NCBI RefSeq assembly: GCF_016907795.1
Contig: NZ_JAFBCR010000001.1
Span: 868,001 to 932,000, forward strand
From: Kocuria palustris
Lineage (GTDB): Bacteria; Actinomycetota; Actinomycetes; Actinomycetales; Micrococcaceae
Length of the DNA: 64,000 bases
Direction of reading: 5' to 3'
Part shown: positions 31,494-39,960 of the stretch, in pieces
Layout of the letters: each line of letters starts with the position of its first letter
Position numbering within the stretch: the first letter of the stretch is position 1
Made by a program: the position numbers and the translations under genes
The notes under the pieces: model-generated
Told to the model about the DNA's origin: nothing
The model's input: the letters and a program-made list of their open reading frames with translations, nothing else
Database searches by the model: none

Positions 31494-31859
31494 GCGGTTC
31501 CCCCTAGCGGCCGGGCGGATCGACCCGGCTCAGAACAGCGCCGCGGATCGAGCCCCCTCGATCGCTGCGACGCCGGATGAAGATGTTCGAAGCCCGCTCC
31601 CCCGAGCGACGACCCCGGCGAGCGACTCTACGCGTCGAGCGGCTCGGACTCGGCGTTCGGGACCTCCACTTGACCCCACAGATGCGCACGGCCGTCCCCT
31701 CACCTGTCGATCTCCGGCTCGCGTCGAGGGCCGTCCCAGGTCTCGCCGTAGAATGGCCGATGAATGACAGTGCGCGATCGGCCCCACCGCCTTTTCGGGC
31801 AGGCACGGTCGCCGCGTGCTCGACCAAGCTCCCGTCGTCGTCCCAGCAGGAGGAGTCCC
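31494..31859. other. Divergent intergenic region, no gene seen
   Basis: This 366-bp gap separates the minus-strand GT4 gene from the plus-strand DUF2505 gene and should hold promoters for both. Frames here are short and show no domain. I see no convincing promoter hexamers or operator palindrome. Confidence 0.45.
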
Positions 31860-32357
31860 ATGGCCGTCAACGCCAGCCAGACCATCAATGCCCCCGTCGA
31901 GAAGGTCATCGAGACCTTCACCGATGAGGCCTTCAACCGCCATGTCGCCGAGCGCGGCGGCGCGACCCTGGTGTCCCAGAACGTCGAGGGCGACACCTCG
32001 GGCCCGTTCAAGGTCACGATCGTGCGCAGCATGGGCGCGGAGAAGCTGCCGGACATCGCGAAGAAGTTCGTCAAGGGCGGGCTCACCGTGACCCAGGTCG
32101 ACACCTGGTCCGGTCCTCGCGACAACGGCTCCCGCGACATCCAGACCGAGGTCTCCGTGGGCGGCATGCCCGTCTCGGGCTCCGGCACGCAGACCCTGAC
32201 CGCCAAGGGCGAGACCACCGACGTCGCCGTGGACGTCACCGTCAAGGCCAACATCCCGCTGGTCGGCGGCAAGGTCGCCTCGGCCGCCGAGCCCTATGTG
32301 GGCAAGGCCCTGAGCCTGCAGTCCCGAGAGGCCGACGCCTGGATCGCCTCGCACTGA
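31860..32357 (+). CDS. DUF2505 family protein
   Basis: A 165-residue START/polyketide-cyclase-like protein, a family largely confined to actinobacteria. The N-terminus (NAPVEKVIETFTDEAFNRHVAE) fits the usual pattern of a helix closing a lipid-binding cavity, and the C-terminus (KVASAAEPYVGKAL) forms the long helix typical of the fold. Function unknown; hydrophobic ligand binding is inferred from the fold. Start ATG 31860 follows CAGGAGGAG. A strong hairpin terminator follows, so it is probably monocistronic. Confidence 0.85.
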   Translation: MAVNASQTINAPVEKVIETFTDEAFNRHVAERGGATLVSQNVEGDTSGPFKVTIVRSMGAEKLPDIAKKFVKGGLTVTQVDTWSGPRDNGSRDIQTEVSVGGMPVSGSGTQTLTAKGETTDVAVDVTVKANIPLVGGKVASAAEPYVGKALSLQSREADAWIASH

Positions 32358-32391
32358 CCCGCCCGGCGGCTGTCCTGGCCGCACCGGCTGC

Positions 32392-32433
32392 GCGCCCCGG
32401 AAGCCCCGCCTCGCGGCAGGGCCTCCGGGGCGC
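32392..32433 (+). terminator. Terminator hairpin after DUF2505 gene
   Basis: GCGCCCCGG (32392-32400) pairs with CCGGGGCGC (32425-32433), and the stem continues inward with AAGCCC against GGGCCT with one mismatch. It lies 35 bp after the DUF2505 stop. Confidence 0.7.
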
Positions 32434-32551
32434 CGTCATCTCCGGACCCCTCGGCACTGCGACGCGACGCGGACCACAGCGGTCGTAGACTGGCCCGATC
32501 CGCGACCGGTGTCCCGCACGGGTCGATGCCATGCCGTACGGAAGGTCCTCG

Positions 32552-33847
32552 ATGCCCCAGGAACACGCAGCCCACAGATCGCCTCTGCTCCGTCTCGGGG
32601 ACGCGCTGCGACAGGATCTGGTGGGCGGCGTGCTGCTGCTCGTGGCGCTGGTCGCGGCCCTCGTCCTGGCCAACACGCCCGCCGAGTCCCTCTACTTCGG
32701 AGTGCGCGACGCCGAGGTCGGCATCCACGCCGTCCCGGGCCTCACGCACACCGTCGGCGAATGGGCCGCCGACGGCCTCCTGGCGATCTTCTTCTTCCTG
32801 ACCGGCCTGGAGCTCAAGGCCTCCTTCGTGGACGGCGAGCTGCACAATCCGGCCAAGGCCGCCGTGCCGATCGTGGCGGCCTTCGGCGGCGCCGCCGTGC
32901 CCGCGATCATCTACGCGGTGCTCAACCTGACCGCCGGCTCGGACCCCTCGACCATCCAGGGCTGGGCCATCCCCACCGCCACGGACATCGCCTTCGCGGT
33001 CTCCGTGCTGGCCGTGGTGGGCTCCGCGCTGCCGGTGGCCATGCGCACCTTCCTGCTCACGCTGGCCGTGGTCGATGACCTCATCGCGATCGTCATCATC
33101 GCCATCTTCTACAGCCACGGCTTCAGCTTCCTGCCCCTGCTGGCCTCGTTCGCCGTGCTGGCCGTGTACTGGGTGCTGACCCACCGCTTCGCCTCGTTCT
33201 TCATGGCGCGGGCCTGGGCCGCCTGGGTCATCCTGCTGCCCCTGGGCTTCGTGGTGTGGATCCTCATGTACAACAGCGGCATCCACGCCACGATCGCCGG
33301 CGTGCTGCTCGGCTTCGCGACCCCTGTGCTGAAGACCCGTCCGCACGTGATCAACGACGAGGACCCCGCCCAGGGCCTGGCCCCGACCCTCGAGCACCGC
33401 TTCCGCCCGCTGTCCAACGGACTGGCCGTTCCGATCTTCGCCTTCTTCTCCGCCGGTGTGGCCGTCGGAGGCGTCGAGGGCATCCGCTCGGCGGGCACCG
33501 ACACCGTGGCCGTCGGCATCGTGCTGGGACTGGTCTTCGGCAAGATGATCGGCGTCTTCAGCTCCGCATGGCTGATGGACCGGTTCACCCCTGCCAGCAA
33601 GGACCGCGACTACCAGTGGATCGACATGGCGGGCCTGGCCATGGTGGCCGGCATCGGCTTCACGGTCTCGCTGCTGGTCGCCGAGCTGTCCTTCGGCATC
33701 GGCTCCCCGCACAACGACCACGCCAAGGTCGGCATCCTCTTCGGCTCCACGATCGCCGCGCTGCTGGGCGGCGGCCTGCTCGTGGCCCGCAACCGCCACT
33801 ACAAGAGGCTGCGCGACGAGGGCGCCGAGGTCGACACCATGGGCTGA
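32552..33847 (+). CDS. nhaA: Na+/H+ antiporter NhaA
   Basis: A 431-residue inner-membrane antiporter exchanging Na+ or Li+ for H+ for pH and salt homeostasis. Seen: about 11-12 hydrophobic segments, the ATDIAFAVSVLAVVG motif and the paired catalytic aspartates in VVDDLIAIVIIAIFY, both diagnostic of NhaA. Start ATG 32552 (MPQEHAA) has GGAAGG seven bases before it, better than ATG 32531. The C-terminal cytoplasmic tail is short. It is convergent with sufU and separated from it by a very strong hairpin. Confidence 0.95.
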   Translation: MPQEHAAHRSPLLRLGDALRQDLVGGVLLLVALVAALVLANTPAESLYFGVRDAEVGIHAVPGLTHTVGEWAADGLLAIFFFLTGLELKASFVDGELHNPAKAAVPIVAAFGGAAVPAIIYAVLNLTAGSDPSTIQGWAIPTATDIAFAVSVLAVVGSALPVAMRTFLLTLAVVDDLIAIVIIAIFYSHGFSFLPLLASFAVLAVYWVLTHRFASFFMARAWAAWVILLPLGFVVWILMYNSGIHATIAGVLLGFATPVLKTRPHVINDEDPAQGLAPTLEHRFRPLSNGLAVPIFAFFSAGVAVGGVEGIRSAGTDTVAVGIVLGLVFGKMIGVFSSAWLMDRFTPASKDRDYQWIDMAGLAMVAGIGFTVSLLVAELSFGIGSPHNDHAKVGILFGSTIAALLGGGLLVARNRHYKRLRDEGAEVDTMG

Positions 33848-33870
33848 TCTCCGCGCTCGGATCCGAACCG

Positions 33871-33922
33871 ACGACGACGGCGCTGCACCTTCCTTCTCGA
33901 GGAGGTGCAGCGCCGTCGTCGT
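33871..33922. terminator. Bidirectional terminator, 20-bp perfect stem
   Basis: Arms 33871-33890 and 33903-33922 are exact reverse complements with a 12-nt loop. It lies between the ends of the convergent nhaA and sufU genes and should terminate both. Confidence 0.82.
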
Positions 33923-33944
33923 GAGCCAGGGCGGAGGCCGGCGC

Positions 33945-34448
33945 TCAGCCCTGCTGCCCGGCCTGAGCCCGCTCGATCGCCTTCTCGGCCGCGACCCAGC
34001 CCAGCGCCGCGCACTTGACCCGGGCGACGAAGCGCGAGACGCCGGCGAAGGCCGCGGCGTCGCCCAGCAGCTCGACATCCGGCTCGATGCGACCGCGCGA
34101 GTGCAGCATCTCGCGGAAGGCCTCCAGCTGCTCGCGCAGCTCCTCCAGCGAGGATCCGGGCGCCATCTCCGAGAGCACGGAGGCCGCGGCCATGGAGATC
34201 GAGCAGCCATCGCCCTCCCAGGTCACGGACTCGACGGCCTCACCGCGCAGGCCCACCCGCAGCCGGATCTCATCGCCGCAGGTGGGGTTGTACTCGTGGT
34301 CCGCCCCGGCGGCGCTCTCCTGCCCCACCGGCTGCGTGACGGCGTCCTGCCCGGGCTGCTCCCGGATCTCGGCCGCCAGGCCCTCGCCGATGCGGCGCTT
34401 GGAGTGGTCCAGGATGACCTCCTGGTACATCTGATCGAGCTCGCTCAT
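33945..34448 (-). CDS. sufU: Fe-S cluster assembly sulfur acceptor SufU
   Basis: A 167-residue IscU-fold protein that takes persulfide sulfur from SufS through a zinc-dependent exchange. Seen: LDQMYQEVILDHSKRR at the N-terminus and the three conserved cysteines in NPTCGDE, GDGCSISMAAAS and VKCAALGW. There is an insertion (about residues 33-50, QPGQDAVTQPVGQESAAG) before NPTCGDE that is longer than in typical SufU. ATG 34448 overlaps the sufS stop (ATGA). The SufBCD scaffold genes are not in this window. Confidence 0.93.
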   Translation of the reverse strand: MSELDQMYQEVILDHSKRRIGEGLAAEIREQPGQDAVTQPVGQESAAGADHEYNPTCGDEIRLRVGLRGEAVESVTWEGDGCSISMAAASVLSEMAPGSSLEELREQLEAFREMLHSRGRIEPDVELLGDAAAFAGVSRFVARVKCAALGWVAAEKAIERAQAGQQG

Positions 34449-35779
34449 GCCCTCTCCTTCCCGCTGCTGGCGGCGCTGGTGTCCTCGCCGACCCGGAAGT
34501 AGGCCCGCACCTTTCCCAGCTCCTCCAGGAACCGGTCGATGTCCTCCGTGGTGCTGTGCACGTAGGCGCTGGCCCGTGTGGTCGCCGCGGTGCCGAGCCG
34601 CCGGTGCAGCGGCTGGGCGCAGTGGTGCCCCACGCGCACGGCCACCCCTGCGACGTCGAGCAGCTGGCCGACGTCGTGGGAGTGCACGCCGTCCACCACC
34701 ACGGAGGCCAGGCCCACACGGGGCTGCCCGGCGGGCGGGCCCACGAGCCGGATTCCGGGCATCTGCTCGATGCCGGCGGCCAGGCGCTGGCCGAGCTCGG
34801 TCTCGCGGGCCTCGATCCGGGACATGCCGATGCCTTCGAGGTAGCGCACGGCCTCCGCCAGGGCGACCGCCTGGGAGATGCGCTGGGTGCCGGCCTCGAA
34901 CCGGGTGGGGGCCGGCATGTACTCGCTGGACTCCATGGTGACCCGCGTGATCATGGACCCGCCGGTCAGGAAGGTGGGCAGCGCCTCGAGCAGCTCGCGG
35001 CGGCCCCAGAGCGCGCCGATGCCCGTGGGCCCGAGCATCTTGTGCCCGGAGAACACGGCGAAGTCGACGTCGAGGGCATGGAAGTCCACCGGGAAGTGCG
35101 GCACCGACTGGCAGGCGTCGAGCACCACGAGCGCTCCCACCCGGCGCGCCGCCGCGACCAGCGCGGAGACGTCGTTGACGGCGCCGGTGACGTTGGAGAC
35201 GTGGGCGAAGGCCAGCACCCTGGTCCGCTCGGTCACGACCTCCTCGAGGGCCTCGAGCTCGAGGAGGCCGCGGTCGTCGACCGGGATCCAGCGCAGCGAG
35301 GCTCCGGTGCGAGCGCACAGCTCCTGCCACGGCACCAGGTTGGCGTGGTGCTCGGCCTCGGTGATCACGATCTCGTCGCCGGGACCCAGGCGGAAGCGCT
35401 GCGAGGCCTCGGTGGCACCGTTGGAGCCTGCGGTCGCGTTCGAGAAGGCGTAGGTGAGCAGGTTCAGGCCCTCGGTGGCGTTCGAGGTCCACACGATCTC
35501 CTCCTCCTGCGCGCCGACGAAGCCGGCGACCGTGCGGCGAGCGTCCTCGAAGGCGTCCGTGGCCTCGACGGCCAGGGTGTGCGCGCCGCGGTGCACGGCG
35601 GCGTAGGACGTCTCCAGGAAGGAGCGCTCGGCATCCAGCACGCTGACGGGGCGCTGGGAGGTGGCCCCGGAGTCCAGGTAGACCAGCCTGCGGCCGTCGA
35701 GCTCGCGCTGCAGGATCGGGAAATCGGCGGCCAGGCGCCGGGCCTCGGCGTCGTCGAGGGGTCCGTTCGGGGTGTCCAT
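34445..35779 (-). CDS. sufS: Cysteine desulfurase SufS
   Basis: A 444-residue PLP-dependent class V aminotransferase-fold enzyme removing sulfur from cysteine for Fe-S assembly. Seen: YLDSGATSQRP near residue 33, ATEGLNLL, EAEHHANLVPW, the PLP-lysine motif in FSGHKMLGPTGIGALWG and the persulfide cysteine in RVGHHCAQPLHRRLG. A short insertion (SNATAGSNGATEASQRF, about 110-126) is unusual. I chose ATG 35779 (MDTPNGP), preceded by GGAGGC. It is coupled to sufU through an ATGA overlap. Confidence 0.93.
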   Translation of the reverse strand: MDTPNGPLDDAEARRLAADFPILQRELDGRRLVYLDSGATSQRPVSVLDAERSFLETSYAAVHRGAHTLAVEATDAFEDARRTVAGFVGAQEEEIVWTSNATEGLNLLTYAFSNATAGSNGATEASQRFRLGPGDEIVITEAEHHANLVPWQELCARTGASLRWIPVDDRGLLELEALEEVVTERTRVLAFAHVSNVTGAVNDVSALVAAARRVGALVVLDACQSVPHFPVDFHALDVDFAVFSGHKMLGPTGIGALWGRRELLEALPTFLTGGSMITRVTMESSEYMPAPTRFEAGTQRISQAVALAEAVRYLEGIGMSRIEARETELGQRLAAGIEQMPGIRLVGPPAGQPRVGLASVVVDGVHSHDVGQLLDVAGVAVRVGHHCAQPLHRRLGTAATTRASAYVHSTTEDIDRFLEELGKVRAYFRVGEDTSAASSGKERA

Positions 35780-35874
35780 GTCGAGATGCCTCCATCGCGT
35801 CGGGCCCGTCCGGCGCACGAGACGCGGGACGGTGTATCCACGGTAGTCCAGGGCTCCGACGGCCCAGCGGAGCC

Positions 35875-36456
35875 TCAGGAGCTGTGGAAGGCGTTCTGGG
35901 CGGCGGTGAGGCCGTCGTCGATGATCCGCTCGACGGCATCGGCCGCCCGGTCCAGGTGCAGCGGCAGGTCCTTGGCCTCGGCCGAGCCGAACGGGCGCAG
36001 CACGTAGTCGGCGGTGTCCATGCGCCCCGGAGGACGCCCCACCCCCACCCGCACGCGCAGGTAGTCCTTGGTGCCGGTGGCCTTGGAGATGTCGCGCAGC
36101 CCGTTGTGCCCGCCCTCGCCGCCGCCGCGCTTGAGGCGCAGGGTGTCGAAGGGGATGTCGAGCTCGTCGTGGACCACGATCAGCTGCTCCGGGGTCGCGT
36201 CGTAGTACTTCAGCAGCGCGCTCACCGGCCCGCCCGACGTGTTCATGTACGTCAGCGGCTTGGCCAGCACCAGGCGCGGGCCGCCCGGGCGCAGGCGGGT
36301 CTCGATGACCTGGGCCCGCGACCTGTGCGCCGAGAAGCTGCCTCCGGTGCGGCCGGCGAGCTCGTCGAGCACCATCTGGCCCACGTTGTGGCGGGTGGCC
36401 GCGTACTGGGGACCGGGATTGCCCAGTCCCACCACGATCCAGCGATCGGTCGTCAT
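35875..36456 (-). CDS. pth: Peptidyl-tRNA hydrolase
   Basis: A 193-residue enzyme releasing peptides from drop-off peptidyl-tRNAs. Seen: VVGLGNPGPQYAATRHNVG with the catalytic His, KPLTYMNTSG, HDELDIPFDTLRLKRGGGEGGHNGLRDI and RVRVGVGRPPG. Length fits the family. ATG 36456 (MTTDRW) has GAGGAG at 9-bp spacing; the frame continues 23 codons upstream without a better start. It follows rplY with a terminator hairpin between them, so it may have its own promoter. Confidence 0.95.
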   Translation of the reverse strand: MTTDRWIVVGLGNPGPQYAATRHNVGQMVLDELAGRTGGSFSAHRSRAQVIETRLRPGGPRLVLAKPLTYMNTSGGPVSALLKYYDATPEQLIVVHDELDIPFDTLRLKRGGGEGGHNGLRDISKATGTKDYLRVRVGVGRPPGRMDTADYVLRPFGSAEAKDLPLHLDRAADAVERIIDDGLTAAQNAFHSS

Positions 36457-36551
36457 GCGGGGCTGCTCCTCGAAGTTCTCGTCGTCGTCATCGTGTCCGT
36501 GGCGCACACCGTGCGCTCGGTCCATCCTGCCCGCTCGCGCGCCAGGACGAC

Positions 36552-36584
36552 GATGGCACCCCGTCGCGCGGACGGGGTGCCATC
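36552..36584 (-). terminator. Terminator hairpin between rplY and pth
   Basis: Arms 36552-36565 and 36571-36584 pair perfectly (14 bp) around GCGCG. It lies 44 bp after the rplY stop and 96 bp before the pth start, so rplY messages probably end here at least in part. Confidence 0.75.
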
Positions 36585-36627
36585 GGGATCCGGTGCGCCG
36601 TCGGCCGGAGCCGGGCGCACAGGGGGA

Positions 36628-37284
36628 TCACTCGGAGTCGGAGGACTCCTCGTCGGAAGCCTCGCCGCCCTCGGACTCGCCCGACTCCTCGCCGGACTCG
36701 CCCTCGGCGCCCTCGGTCTCCGGCTCCTCGCCGAGATCCTGCTCGATGGGCTCGGAGACGTTGATGACCATGGTCTCGGGGTCGGTGAGGACCTCGACGC
36801 CCGACGGCACCACGATGTCCGACACGAGCGCGTGCTCGCCCGGCGTGCGGCCCTCGATGTCGAGCTCGACCTGCTCCGGGACGTTCAGGGCGTCGGCCAT
36901 GACGGTGAGAGTGGTCTCCTCCTGCGTGTAGATCGCGGAGGGGTCGACCTCGCCGGTGACGTTGATCGGCAGGTCGACCTCGACCTTCTGGCCGCGCTTC
37001 ACCGTCAGCAGATCGATGTGGTAGATCTCCGGGCGGATCGGGTGGCGCTGGATGTCCTTGAGCATGGCCAGGTGCTTCTGGCCGTCATCGGCCAGGACCT
37101 CGATCACGGCGTTGGCATTGCGGGAGATCAGCATCATGTCGTGGCCCGGAAGGGACACGTGGATGGGATCGTGACCGGCGCCGTAGATGACGGCGGGGAT
37201 CTTGTCGGCCTGGCGGATGCGGCGGGCGTAGCCCTTGCCGAAGTCGGTGCGGACCTCGCCGGGGACCTTGGTGGTATCAGCCAT
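36628..37284 (-). CDS. rplY: 50S ribosomal protein L25/general stress protein Ctc
   Basis: A 218-residue long-form L25 (Ctc type) binding 5S rRNA. The L25 domain (about 8-95) includes GKGYARRIRQADKIPAVIYG; the TL5 C-terminal beta domain (about 98-185) follows with VEVDLPINVTGEVDPSAIY; the tail (about 186-218) is almost all Glu, Ser, Gly and Asp. Start ATG 37284 (MADTTK) has AGGAGGAG six bases upstream. The acidic tail is typical of actinobacterial L25 and is probably disordered. Confidence 0.94.
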   Translation of the reverse strand: MADTTKVPGEVRTDFGKGYARRIRQADKIPAVIYGAGHDPIHVSLPGHDMMLISRNANAVIEVLADDGQKHLAMLKDIQRHPIRPEIYHIDLLTVKRGQKVEVDLPINVTGEVDPSAIYTQEETTLTVMADALNVPEQVELDIEGRTPGEHALVSDIVVPSGVEVLTDPETMVINVSEPIEQDLGEEPETEGAEGESGEESGESEGGEASDEESSDSE

Positions 37285-37907
37285 GGTGGCTCCTCCTGAT
37301 GCAACGGGTTCTCGTGGTGGTTCATCGGTGCCGATCGGCGAGCGACCGGGACCTTCAGCCTCCACGGATTTCCGGACTCGGACGCGAGGCATCCGATCGG
37401 ATCATCCCGTGCGCGGGATCCGCGAGCCTCGAGCTCCGGATGCGCTGGAAGAGCAGGTACCAGCCTCGTCGATCACGGGAGTCCGCGGGATCTCACCCGC
37501 GCGCTCCCCTCGCCTCGGCAGCCCGCACAGCATACCAGCCTGCGCTCACGACCCCGGAATGCGGACATCGCCCCATGTCACACTGGTCGAGCTGTCCCCG
37601 GCTCGCCCGACGCCCCGACCAAGAGACCACAGCAGGGAACACCCATATCGGGCTCGGGACTCGTAGGATGGGCGCGTGGGATGCTCGCGCTCCCGCTCTA
37701 GATCAGCCGTGGGGACGGCGGATTCCGAGCAGGTCGCGGGCGCTGACCCGCATCAGCATCGCAGGAAAGCATCGGGACGCCCCTAGCAGCGCGTGGCCCT
37801 CATCGACGGCGCCGTCATCGCGCGACGCACCCGCGGCAGTGCCGCGGCGCCGATCAGGGACCAGGCGCGATCGCCTCGGCGCATTCCACCAGGGGGAGGA
37901 ATCATCC
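37285..37907. other. Long divergent leader region between rplY and the glycosylphosphotransferase gene
   Basis: About 620 bp with no convincing gene. On the minus strand TGGTATGCT (37529-37537, read in reverse) is an extended -10 candidate that would give rplY a leader of about 240 nt, long for an actinobacterial mRNA and possibly a place for translational control. The plus-strand gene's ribosome site AGGGGGAGGA is at its right end. Confidence 0.4.
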
Positions 37908-39617
37908 ATGAACAGATCGCTCGGCACGTCGCCGCAGACCGATCGTCGCACGACCGCCCGGGAGTACCGCTCGCAGCGCGGCGCGCACCCGTCGCAGGGC
38001 GCGGGCTCAGGCCCCGCGGCCACCACGGCGCACAAGGGGTCTGCGCGCCGCAACCCTGCCCCTCTGCCCCGCCGGCCCGACGGCAGCGGCGGGGAGCCGA
38101 CCACCGGCCCCATCCGCATCATCCCCACCCCGGATGCCCCGTCCCGCCCGCTGCCGACCGCCACGGAGCAGCAGTGGCGCACCGGATACGTCACCCGCAT
38201 GCGGGTCGTGGACGCCCTGGCCATCGTGGTCACGCTCGTGCTGGCCCAGGTGGCCCGCTTCAGCCTCCCCGATGCCCAGGCCGAGCTGATCATCGGCCGG
38301 TTCGGCATCCACTACCTCGTAGTGGGCCTGATCATCGGCCTGCTGTGGTGGTGCGCGCTGGATCTGCGCGGCACCCGAGCCGTGCGTCTGATCGGCAGCG
38401 GCATGGAGGAGTCCCGGCAGGTCCTCACCGCGACCCTGATGGTCTTCAGCGCCGTGGCGATCGTCTCCTACGCCCTGGCGCTGCCCGTGGCGCGCGGCTA
38501 CGTGCTCGTGGCCCTGCCGGCCGGTGCGGCGCTGCTGATCCTGGGCCGCGTGATGCTGCGCTCCCAGCTGATCCGCCGCCGTCGCGCGGGCGAGGCCATG
38601 GCGCCCACCATGATCGTGGGCCGTCGTCGCGGTGCCCTCGAGACCGCCGAGTCGCTGCGCGCGCACGTCGAGTCCGGGCTGGACCCGGTGGCGGTCTACA
38701 CCCCCACCACCCGCAAGCAGATGCCCTCGAATCTCGAGGAGATCGAGATCCCCAATGCGCTGGCCCCCGACCAGACCCCCTCGGTCTCCGGAATCCTGGA
38801 GGCCGTGCGCCGCCACCGCATCCAGACGCTGGTGCTGACCAACAGCTCGCCGCTGACCTCGGCCGAGATCCGCCACCTCTCCTGGTACCTCGCCGATGCC
38901 CACGTGCGACTCGTGCTCAACACCGGGCTCACGGACATCGCGGGTCCGCGCATCCACACGCAGCAGGTCGCCGGCCTGCCCCTCATCCACGTGGCCACCC
39001 CGCGCATGACCCGCTCGCGGCGGATCCTCAAGCGCCTGGTCGACATCGTGGGTGCGCTGGCAGCGCTGATCGCGTTCTCGCCGATCATGCTGGTCGTGGC
39101 CCTGGCGGTGAAGGCCCACGACCGCGGCCCCGTCCTGTTCCGCCAGCAGCGCGTGGGCCTGGACGGGACGCACTTCAAGATGCTCAAGTTCCGGTCCATG
39201 TACACGGATGCCGAGGAGCGCAAGGCGGCCCTGCTGGCGGAGAACGAATCCGGCGGCGACGTCCTGTTCAAGATGAAGGACGATCCCCGCGTGACCGGCC
39301 CCGGCAAGGTGCTGCGCCGCTACAGCCTCGACGAGCTGCCCCAGTTCCTCAACGTCCTGCGCGGAGACATGTCGCTCGTGGGACCCCGTCCCCCGCTGGA
39401 CTCCGAGGTCAGCAAGTACGACTCGTACGTGCACCGCCGTCTGCGGGTCAAGCCCGGCATCACGGGCCTGTGGCAGGTCTCGGGACGCTCGGACCTCGAC
39501 TGGGAGCAGGCAGTGCGCCTGGACCTCTACTACGTCGAGAACTGGTCGGTGCTCGAGGACCTGCTGATCCTCCTGCGCACCGTGAAGGCCGTCTTCGCCC
39601 ACGAAGGCGCCTACTGA
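37908..39617 (+). CDS. Exopolysaccharide polyprenyl glycosylphosphotransferase
   Basis: A 569-residue membrane enzyme of the WbaP/WcaJ group that starts glycan synthesis by moving a sugar 1-phosphate from a nucleotide sugar to undecaprenyl phosphate. Seen: a disordered basic/Pro-rich N-terminus (1-90), four membrane segments (about 98-220), a CoA-binding-like Rossmann domain, a further membrane segment near 376 (KRLVDIVGALAALIAFSP) and the bacterial sugar transferase domain with QQRVGLDG, FRSMYTDAE, LDELPQFLNVLRGDMSLVGP and KPGITGLWQVSGRS. Start ATG 37908 follows AGGGGGAGGA. It probably primes the glycan that the transferases at 20138-22222 and 30303-31493 could extend, though they are distant. 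Confidence 0.93.
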   Translation: MNRSLGTSPQTDRRTTAREYRSQRGAHPSQGAGSGPAATTAHKGSARRNPAPLPRRPDGSGGEPTTGPIRIIPTPDAPSRPLPTATEQQWRTGYVTRMRVVDALAIVVTLVLAQVARFSLPDAQAELIIGRFGIHYLVVGLIIGLLWWCALDLRGTRAVRLIGSGMEESRQVLTATLMVFSAVAIVSYALALPVARGYVLVALPAGAALLILGRVMLRSQLIRRRRAGEAMAPTMIVGRRRGALETAESLRAHVESGLDPVAVYTPTTRKQMPSNLEEIEIPNALAPDQTPSVSGILEAVRRHRIQTLVLTNSSPLTSAEIRHLSWYLADAHVRLVLNTGLTDIAGPRIHTQQVAGLPLIHVATPRMTRSRRILKRLVDIVGALAALIAFSPIMLVVALAVKAHDRGPVLFRQQRVGLDGTHFKMLKFRSMYTDAEERKAALLAENESGGDVLFKMKDDPRVTGPGKVLRRYSLDELPQFLNVLRGDMSLVGPRPPLDSEVSKYDSYVHRRLRVKPGITGLWQVSGRSDLDWEQAVRLDLYYVENWSVLEDLLILLRTVKAVFAHEGAY

Positions 39618-39688
39618 GTCTCAGCCCAGCGCGGACGCCGTGAGCTCGGCGGCACTGGCCGCCGGCTCCGATCCCGCTCCGGCGACCT

Positions 39689-39730
39689 CCTCGAGGCCGC
39701 GCCGCCGGTACCGGTGGCGCGGCCTCGAGG
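39689..39730 (+). terminator. Terminator, near-perfect 21-bp palindrome
   Basis: The two halves, 39689-39709 and 39710-39730, are reverse complements with one G-T-tolerated mismatch and essentially no loop. It lies 72 bp after the glycosylphosphotransferase stop and separates that gene from the SLH genes. Confidence 0.7.
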
Positions 39731-39811
39731 CGTCTGCCGCGGCATCGCGCGGCTGTCCCCCAACCTGTTATTGATCTGTTCGTGATCTGCGCAGATACGT
39801 GCGATCAGTAG

Positions 39812-39829
39812 CGATACAGTTCTGTATCG
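39812..39829. promoter_or_regulatory. Operator-like palindrome CGATACAG-TT-CTGTATCG
   Basis: An exact 8-2-8 inverted repeat in an AT-richer stretch about 130 bp before the GH25 gene. A second short palindrome, ATCTGCGCAGAT, lies at 39785-39796. Such symmetry suits a dimeric TetR/GntR-type repressor, but no regulator gene is adjacent. Confidence 0.5.
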
Positions 39830-39925
39830 TGATTCCCCAGAAATTGCTGATAACGACCTGATAAATAACCCGAGACTCGCTTATGCTTTGGGGCGTCCGC
39901 GCGCCCGGGTGCGTCGCGGTGCTGA

Positions 39926-39943
39926 CCCCCCCCTCCCCCCCCC
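39926..39943 (+). repeat. Homopolymeric C tract (C8-T-C9) before the GH25-SLH gene
   Basis: Eight C, one T, then nine C, ending 17 bp before the GTG start at 39961. If translation instead begins at ATG 39883, the tract is inside the coding frame. Either way its length could affect expression. Confidence 0.85.
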
Positions 39944-39960
39944 GAACAGATAGGCCCCGC

